Source of the DNA: Panaeolus papilionaceus
Taxonomy: Eukaryota; Basidiomycota; Agaricomycetes; Agaricales
Assembly: GCA_015501605.1 (NCBI GenBank)
Contig: JADNRZ010000002.1
Coordinates: 186,001-250,000, forward strand
Direction: 5' to 3'
Length of the DNA: 64,000 nt
The notes beneath the pieces are model-generated. The model had not been told where the DNA came from. It did not search any database and saw only the letters and a program-made list of their open reading frames with translations. A program made the translations under genes and the position numbers. Positions within the stretch are counted from its first letter, which is position 1, and each line of letters opens with the position of its first letter. This document shows positions 57,036 through 64,000 of this stretch, one piece after another.

Positions 57036-58484
57036 TTAGACGTATTTTCCTGTGCCGTTTCCTTTGGCGGCTTTACGAATTTCGGGTTCAAGAGGGAAAT
57101 ATTCGTCGTCTGGGGTGGTGTTGTCATAAAGCCTTTTCCAAGGGTCTTTCAGAGGTTCAGGCGTTTTCCAGGCCAGTTCATCGTTCCTGAGCCACAGACG
57201 GAGAAGATGACGTCTGTGAATGATATTAAAATCGTAAGGTGAAACGAAAATTGGAAATAACTCACGGCCTCTTTGGGTCATCAGTATAACCATCACGTCC
57301 ATGGAAAATGCTGAGGTTGTTGATGTATTGAATGTCGCCTTTCTGGAAGCTGAGCCCAAGGGCATACTTTTCCGCGAGGAAGTGGACAGTGTCAAGTGCC
57401 TCAGCCTGAGCCTCCGTGATAGGAGGAATATTTGGGGATCGGGCAAGTCCAAGGTAACCCGTGAAAAGGCGGCGAGCATATTGGATGATTATCTCCGAGT
57501 CTTCAGAGAAGAGAAGGGGACGGCTCTTGTACGGAGGATCAGCACCAAACCTACAGGGGTAAAACGGTAAGAACTCGATGAACAAATGAATAGACCAGGG
57601 GCTCTAGAACATGGTAAAAAAGAATTTATCAACGTACCCGTCGTGTGGCCATGCTTCGGAAAGCGTTTTGATGAGGTCAGGTCGTGTTTCCGCTAATTCG
57701 TTATACACCTTCCAGCTACTGCTGATTCTAGACAAGCCGCCTTCTACCGCGGTTTCCAATACAAATAGAGCGATGATATCCCCGGCATCGGTGTGGAAAA
57801 CCTGCTTTTCGGTGGTGAAGGCTGGAGCACCGATCGCTTCCTCAGGAAGAGTCTGGCTGAGATCTTTAATATGTGCCAAGACTCCGTTGGCACGATCCTG
57901 AACACCGCGTCGAGGTGCCACATGGCTTGAAACGCCAGCGTAAATGATGATGTTATCTTCGCGAGAATACTTCTCGACAGGAATGGTGCGTAGAACGAAG
58001 AATCCGCGCCCTGTGTGTAACTCTTTAGATAAATCTTTCAGGATAGGGCCCAAAGTAGGGAGGGGAAACGTCTCTGGTGAGAGATGTCCCCAGGGTTTTC
58101 CACTGGCTGAAAAAGAAGTCAGCCCCGAGTAATTGACGGGATTTTAAAAGAAACTTTAGATGACATACCTCTAAAAGAGCGAAGAGCGTTATCAATTTCG
58201 TTGAGCTGAGCCTCGCTGAGGTCGTACTCCCACTCCGAGGGATCCTTCCAGTCCTTGCCTTCCCAGACTAACGGCGTATCAAGCTTCTTTGGAAAGCCGT
58301 CGGGTAGGGGCGTTTGTGGCAATTGGGGGTCTTCTGCCAGCCTCCTTGCAGTTCTGGCCTTCCATTTTGCCTCGTTTGGTTGGTAAGTGATATCTGGTTG
58401 TTTAGGCGCGTCTTTGGAGAGGGAGGAAACCTGCAGCCCAGACTTGAGAAAGTCAGTTATGGTGGAAACTGCTGCGGTGGCCAT
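57036..58484 (-). CDS. TauD/TfdA-like Fe(II)/2-oxoglutarate dioxygenase, copy 2
   Basis: Four exons close as 415 aa: 58484-58169, 58106-57638, 57550-57266, 57213-57036. Motifs match copy 1: EKQVFHTDAGDIIALFVLET (His and Asp iron ligands), NNLSIFHGRDGY (distal His), RHLLRLWLRNDELAW (oxoglutarate Arg). Most exon boundaries and phases agree with copy 1, and the central third (ELHTGRGFFVLRTIPVEKYS, RISSSWKVYNELAETRPDLI) is strongly conserved. The C-terminal tail (PDDEYFPLEPEIRKAAKGNG) differs. The N-terminus has an extra Ser/Lys-rich stretch; no targeting signal is obvious. Both copies look intact, suggesting divergence in substrate or expression rather than decay. Confidence 0.9.
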
Positions 58485-59314
58485 GGTTGATCAGAATTTT
58501 CTCTTGATGAGCTGGCCTTTATATACATATGTCGCACAGGGAAAGCATTGGTCAAGAACATGACCAGATGATGCCAGATTGCATTCATGTCATGAGTAAT
58601 GTACACGTCGCACGTGAGGCTGCGGAGACAGAGAACTGCTCAGAGTGTTGACCAGAAATCTTCACATTTCAGATAGCTCCATTGGCGATTCGATGACAAG
58701 TTCTTGAGCATCAGTGACGATACTAACCATTCTGGACTTTGGCCACAGCCCGTCACTCATGGTTTAGCTGACAGTTCCTCATGAAGGGCTCCGGCTATCT
58801 GGGCATATAATGTGGAATGATCCTATTGAAAAATGATTCCCTAGCAAGTTGAAAATTAGAGCGGTGATTGTAATAATAAAACAAAACTTACCAAAACTTA
58901 TGGTAGAATACGTGTTGGAAGATAAGAACGAAGGAGTGGACAAGGACGACAAAGTGGAACTGGTACCACGGAAACAGCCGAATGTTGAACCTGAACCAAT
59001 CAAGACCGTCCTGCTCGGTGTTCCAACGGAGGACTCCTATTTCAGTTTCGTTTCACATGGCAAGATCACCTTTAATATATCGACAATTATCCTCTAACGA
59101 AGCGCTAAGTTACATGAAGATTTAAATATCCTTCAGCCAACACGTGAGATCCACCTCATTTGTGACTACTTGTTCCGAACTTTAGGACCTACCGACCACC
59201 TGGAACGCATTCAGTCTTATCCTTTATAGAGGCCATAACATCGGTTTATGGGACAAACCACTCCTTCCTCGCTTTCGTTCTTATCCTTCTGTTAATTCCG
59301 CCCATTTGCTCACT
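58485..59314. other. Divergent intergenic region
   Basis: About 0.8 kb separating TauD-like copy 2 (minus) from the hydrolase gene (plus). A TTTATATACATATG TATA-like stretch lies near 58516. No coding support. Confidence 0.45.
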
Positions 59315-60968
59315 ATGAACGTCGAAAGCTACATTTTCGATAGCCCTCCTCGAGACACATCCTCCCGGCCCCTTAAAATAACGGCGAAGCGATATACATT
59401 CAGGCAATCAGCACAAGAGACCCAAGGTCTTACATTACTATTCACCCATTGCATCGGCGCTCGTGAGTACACGTTTTGTGTCTGTCTGAGCGCATCTGAT
59501 GCCCCTATTAGACAAGGAGCAATGGGAACCAATCATCGAGAGACTATTCACTCTGCAACAACATCGAGACAGAACACAACGGATTCGTGAAGCTTGGTCC
59601 TTTGACTGGCAGAACCATGGAGACGCTGCGGTGCTCAACCAAGATATACTGAAGGACCGACCTGAGGGTGTTTGTATGTTGTCTCTCCTTTCGATGGTTC
59701 AATACCGCGTTTAATGCCAGTTCAGCTGTCTTCGAATGGTACCCAGCTATCACAGACTTTGTTCGATCTCCAAGGATGAAAGGTCATCGTATTGTACCAA
59801 TGGGACATTCAGCAGGAGCAGCAACAGTGTACGTCTCCTATCATTATCTCTTCGTGACCTCATACTGATGAGCGATTTCTGCTTATGCTTCATAGAATGC
59901 TCACAACCAGAGACATCCCAATTTACGAGCTTCCATATGCTGCCATGATCCTCATCGAACCAACCATAGTACGACGGGAGCTATTCGAGCTGCAACGTGA
60001 AGATCGAATGGCTTCTATGGACTTTGCCGTCGCTGCCACCTCTTCCCGCCGCGACCACTGGGCTTCGAAAGAAAAGGCCCTGGAGTACTTCTCTAAACGT
60101 CTTCCATGGAGTATTTGGGATCCCCGGCTCGTTCGTCTATTAGTGGTAAGTACCATCCCCTGAGATCCGAGGTCCCTCATATCACCGCTCATAATCTAAT
60201 TAAATGCGCTCATCGATTCTAGACATACGGTCTGCAAGACAGCCCTCAAGGCGGGGTCACACTGAAATGCCATCGCACACAAGAAGCCATCTCGTACCCC
60301 GACGCTGAGCCTCACTTCGAGGGCGCGATTCAGCTCAGCAAGATCTGTCACGCGCTCCCCGTTCACATTATCTGGGGCACACGAAGTGAGCTAGTGTAAG
60401 TTCCGAGTCTCGTCGCGCTCTCAGAACATGTCTGACGCATTTGTCGCGTTCTTCACACCATCATTGTTCCCTCATGCACAATCCGGATCTTTCGCTGCGA
60501 ACATAACTTTTCCTTGGACGTGCATCGTCCCTAGTCCTGAGTTCATTCAAGACTCGCTAAGCGACGTGTCTCAAGGGTGCATCGTGGCATCCGTGGTCAA
60601 GGTTAAACGGTCGGGACATATGGTGCGTGTGCCCTTCCTTTGTGTTCGTCCAATCTTTACCGTTGCACCGACTTCGGGGTTTATCTTCTGTACCGGTCCT
60701 AATCACCGGTTCGATGCGTTGACATTTGACAAGTGGACACTTGACGATTAAAATTTGGCTCATCTTATCTCCCTTTCTCATTCGCACTTGTCCTTTCCTT
60801 TATTTGCGTCTTCTATTTTTCCTCTATCTGTCGCTTTCTCGATTTCTGTGCTGACGTTTCTTGAAATGCCAGGTTGTCCAAGAGCAGCCCGATCGGCTAG
60901 CACAGGTGATTAGCGACATGCTTAACGCCATAGGCTCAGAGTCTTCTGTTGAGAGGTCGAAGCTCTAA
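59315..60968 (+). CDS. Alpha/beta hydrolase-fold protein
   Basis: Seven exons close as 339 aa: 59315-59462, 59512-59673, 59726-59828, 59896-60145, 60223-60395, 60535-60622, 60873-60968. The N-terminus reads LTLLFTHCIGAHKEQWEPII, matching fungal alpha/beta hydrolases (oxyanion-type HCIG). The nucleophile elbow is GHSAGAAT (Ser in GxSxG, about residue 131). PVHIIWGTRSELV matches the strand carrying the acid, and the catalytic His is probably in KRSGHMV near the C-terminus. So the full triad is plausible. The last intron is about 250 nt. Substrate (ester, epoxide, lactone) cannot be assigned. No signal peptide is seen. Confidence 0.85.
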
Positions 60969-62326
60969 GTTCTATTTCTCGAATCCTCAAAGTTTGAAAG
61001 ACAAATTATGATGATGCTAGGAGCTCAGACGCTATTTTCGATAAGCCAGGGATTGTATATTTAAATATATCCATAATTCGAACGAAGGAGGACTCTAAAT
61101 TAGATTTTTTATTTATATATGGAACGACGCATGTATGAGTTTGGGTTCATGTACTTACAAAATGCCAATGACTGAGTAATTGGGATGGGCGTCGTAAGTG
61201 AAATAAGCTGGTACGTGGATGGGTTTGTCCAATCTCCCTTACACGTCTTGGTGATGAAAGACTTTGAGACGTATGATCCCCGCACCTGGGGTACCTCATC
61301 ACCATGAAAAGGTATAGGACTCTCACACTCTCGTACCTCATCATATATCGCCTATACGGCTGACGGCTAAGAGCACCACTTTCCATTCACTCATGGCCAA
61401 ATTTTAGCTACACAGATCCATTTTACCGTCCCGACGGTAGGGATCTGGGTGTTGCCGAGCGCCATCTTCGCCCACTCGCTGAAAGTGCTCCATACCTTCT
61501 TATGCGCTCCATTCAGAGTCTCATCTCATCTCAACCCAACCGCCAACTTGAACTTGCCTCATTGAGCATTGTCCTAAATCAATTCATACCTTAATTTCAC
61601 ATCCATCGTAATAATACCCCACTTGAAATGTAAATAGAACTTCTTGAACCGAAATAAATATAACAGCCTCGGAGGGTGTATAGTCAAATTTAAGACGTAC
61701 ATATAGATGACGGCGTACCAAACTATCAGCGACAGTACCCAAAGTTCGTACTCCGTCGTGCTAACTTGAACCCCAGAATAGAATTGTCCAGACGAGTAGA
61801 TGAAACCAGGAGATAATCATAATTGGCCCATATACATAAACTCAAGCCCAAAGAAACGAAACCCGCTACCAATTGAACCAGAGGGAAGAGAAGAGAAAGG
61901 TTAAAATGTCAAATACTTTGAATGCACAAAGCGGCAGCGAAAAGGAAGGCACGCCATTTAAGTGAATTCACACATGAAATGAAGGGAGCCGAGGACCTAA
62001 ACCCAAAAACCCGTTGGCGACACAGTCGAACGATAAAGAACTGAATAGAAGGAAGGAGAAGAGACGCGAAATGATCATGAACGAATGGTAACCAATCACA
62101 AGTGGGTCGAGGAGAAAAGGTGTGAGGGATATGAGTCGTGAGAAGAGGTGTCGTGTTTCCCGCTTCTTGTACCATGTTGTGAAGGCTCCGATAATAGGCT
62201 ACGCACAGCCATTGAACAAGGTGATGGGACCGGTAATGTTTGAAGTCATTGTATCGTAAATCGGGGATGGCGAGATAGTCGACGTTAAACCGTTAGCGTT
62301 GCCAGTATGACTGGGTCTCAAGGGCC
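60969..62326. other. Intergenic region between convergent genes
   Basis: About 1.35 kb, A/T-rich after 61040. ORFs are short and unsupported. It includes the 3' flanks of the hydrolase and of the DUF6534 gene. Confidence 0.5.
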
Positions 62327-64000
62327 TCAAGCCGCGACGGCGTCGAGGTGAATTCTCTTCTCTACACTAACTTGAACGCTGGGCCGTACGAATTGCGTAT
62401 CCACTGCTTGGGGATTCTGGTATAGCGTCCGAAGGAAGACGTAAAGACGGGCAATGTTGAGTTCAAGAGAAGAAGGCACCCGGTTTAGTGTTGATGAGAA
62501 CAAAAGTTAAGAGTCAAGAGAGAATTCACGTACGACGAAACGGATTCCTTGCGGGTTGCGCATGATTTCAAGGTCCATGAGATCATGCGCTATGGCTCTA
62601 TTTCGGCCGATCTCTTGTCGCGTATTTAATCTGTGTAATATGGTTGCATGGAGTGGATCCAACGGTGATGGTCAGTAAGGAAGGTCTTGATACTGGACTG
62701 TTCATCTCACGTTGCTAGAAGAGAGTTAGCGTAGACTGTTATAGTTTATCGATATATGAGTCTGAAATTAGTGCCGAAGAAGCACGGAGAGACCAAGGCA
62801 GTGCTCACGTTTCCCAATGACAAAGTGCACTCCGAGGAAAACGAGGTTGTTATCGAGTTTAAGCCACTGAAGAGTGGAGAGTAAGTAAAGTTCTCCACTG
62901 GAGCGGAGATGTATATTCGAAGACAGAGTTTGGAATGCATACACATATCATGGATGCAATTGTGGCAGCACTGTCAGCTTTTTATAAGTATACCCCATTC
63001 ATTTAACTCAAAAAAGTGCACTCACCATGTCAACGATCCAATCTCCAGGGCATAGAGGATCAGCGAATCGATGATAAGATTGAGACTTTAGGGTTAGAAA
63101 ATTAATTAAAGCCTGCCAATTATACCCTGATCACAAGACTGCGCACCTCATAGATTGCCTACGGCTACGGTGTAGCAGCATGAATAGCGAGAGGGTGATG
63201 AGCAAATCGACGGCCGTGGATAGTGCCAAGCCAACAGAGAAGAGCCACTAAAATCTGGGCATTCATTTAAGCGCCAAATCTCCTTTTGCCAAGCCACATA
63301 CTCGGAAGTCCGTCCTGAAGTTGGTGTAGGTTTCCAGGGTGACCCTACAAGGAAGTATGGGCATATGCTTTTAATTGAGTGCTTATATCTTCAAAAGCTT
63401 ACATCTCTGCACCGGAGACTTTACCAACGGAAGCCATCAGCTTTCAACCGATGCATAATTATGAGAGTGAATCGCACTCACCAGACGCAGCGGCTAATGA
63501 ATTCAGAGATCGAGATGAGCATGGAAAATCAAAAGGGAACACCGTGCTCACTGAGTCGAAGACCTGCCAGCAGAAGCTAGAGTAACTTCAGATTCTGATG
63601 AATTATCAAGAAGGGAAAAACTTACAATCGGAGCGGCCAAGAACCAGTTCATTTTGCTCACTTGATTTTCGGAAGTGAGCCAAAGAAAAGAACAACCAGT
63701 GGTTGACATTGGCTTACAGAGAAGAATCCGATGGGCGAAGAAACTATGAGCTGTGAGTTCCGAGAAATACAGGGAATGAACAAAGGCCTAGACTAACCAC
63801 TGAGCAAAAAACGTCAAGACGGCCTAGAAGTTGGACATGTCAGACACCCATGATCGGATCATAGCCATAGCCCTGAACATACTAACAGTGAAGATGACGC
63901 TGAGCTATGGCCGTGAATGAAATGACACCAAATGAGCTCTAGGGATGTAAGAGACGCACTGGAATGGTTCTGTCCGCATTGTCAGTCACGGTTAGACGGG
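62327..64000 (-). CDS. DUF6534-type multi-pass membrane protein (5' end outside window)
   Basis: The gene enters from the right edge. Readable exons: beyond 64000 to 63960 (TVTDNADRTIP), 63904-63887 (18 nt), 63823-63798, 63743-63718 (FFAHRI motif), 63660-63626 (SKMNWFLAAPI), several small ones that I could not resolve between 63600 and 63300, then an exon with ALSTAVDLLITLSLFMLLHR, one with LNLIIDSLILYALEIGSLT, WLKLDNNLVFLGVHFVIGK, YANSLLAT, TRQEIGRN and a polar tail ending at 62327. FFAHRI and YANSLLATLNTR are hallmark segments of DUF6534 proteins, which are expanded in Agaricomycetes and look like seven-helix receptors. Most exons are 18-80 nt. Start and exact exon chain unknown. Confidence 0.7.

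Noticed and set aside
1..64000. CRISPR arrays, insertion sequences, bacterial promoters, terminators, riboswitches
   Set aside because: The window is eukaryotic; no direct-repeat spacer arrays, transposase frames or rho-independent terminators were seen.

Overview
The window is nuclear DNA of a filamentous basidiomycete, most likely an Agaricomycete (mushroom-forming fungus). Genes are split by many short GT-AG introns (about 48-70 nt, occasional micro-exons), there are no operons or Shine-Dalgarno sites, and several families are typical of Agaricomycetes: DUF6533 and DUF6534 multi-pass proteins, CFEM and WSC surface proteins, F-box relics, and a large uncharacterised family with an IGDVGIIT/FDFWFNIC signature. 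All calls rest on reading ORFs, splice sites and motifs by eye; no search was run. Exon models are given where reading frames and phases close exactly.

Layout. 0-5 kb: the end of an unidentified gene, a long gene-poor block, and one low-complexity hypothetical gene. 5-9 kb: cohesin loader MAU2/Scc4 and a small secreted His-rich protein, both on the minus strand. 10-16 kb: two tandem paralogous DUF6533 membrane proteins, separated by 2.1 kb of degenerate repeated motifs and a tRNA-like element. 16.6-22.1 kb: an ethanolamine/cholinephosphotransferase (last step of the Kennedy pathway) and a single-pass membrane protein with a PPxY tail, both plus. 23-30.4 kb: a tandem duplication of the Agaricomycete family; the upstream copy is broken by a 2-nt deletion and a 788-bp block is otherwise identical between copies. 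30.8-34.4 kb: a predicted 1005-aa protein joining an MLKL/HeLo-like helical N-terminus, a TKL-type kinase and a WD40 propeller. 35.5-36.3 kb: an F-box relic. 38.5-42.9 kb: a divergent pair of unrecognised genes. 43.7 kb: an intron-containing tRNA-Ala(UGC). 44-53 kb: an EI24/Rrt8-like membrane protein, two paralogous PRXL2/AhpC-TSA-like genes and a CFEM GPI protein. 54-61 kb: a two-WSC protein, two tandem TauD/TfdA-like dioxygenases and an alpha/beta hydrolase. 62.3-64 kb: the 3' part of a DUF6534 membrane protein that runs off the right edge.

Functionally the window mixes housekeeping genes (MAU2, EPT1/CPT1, tRNA) with accessory, duplication-prone genes. The best candidate for an undescribed system is the block from 23 to 43 kb: a helical-bundle/kinase/WD40 protein with the architecture expected of a fungal cell-death or non-self-recognition sensor, flanked by a recombining gene family and a divergent pair of unknown helical-plus-beta proteins. 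The functional link is inference.
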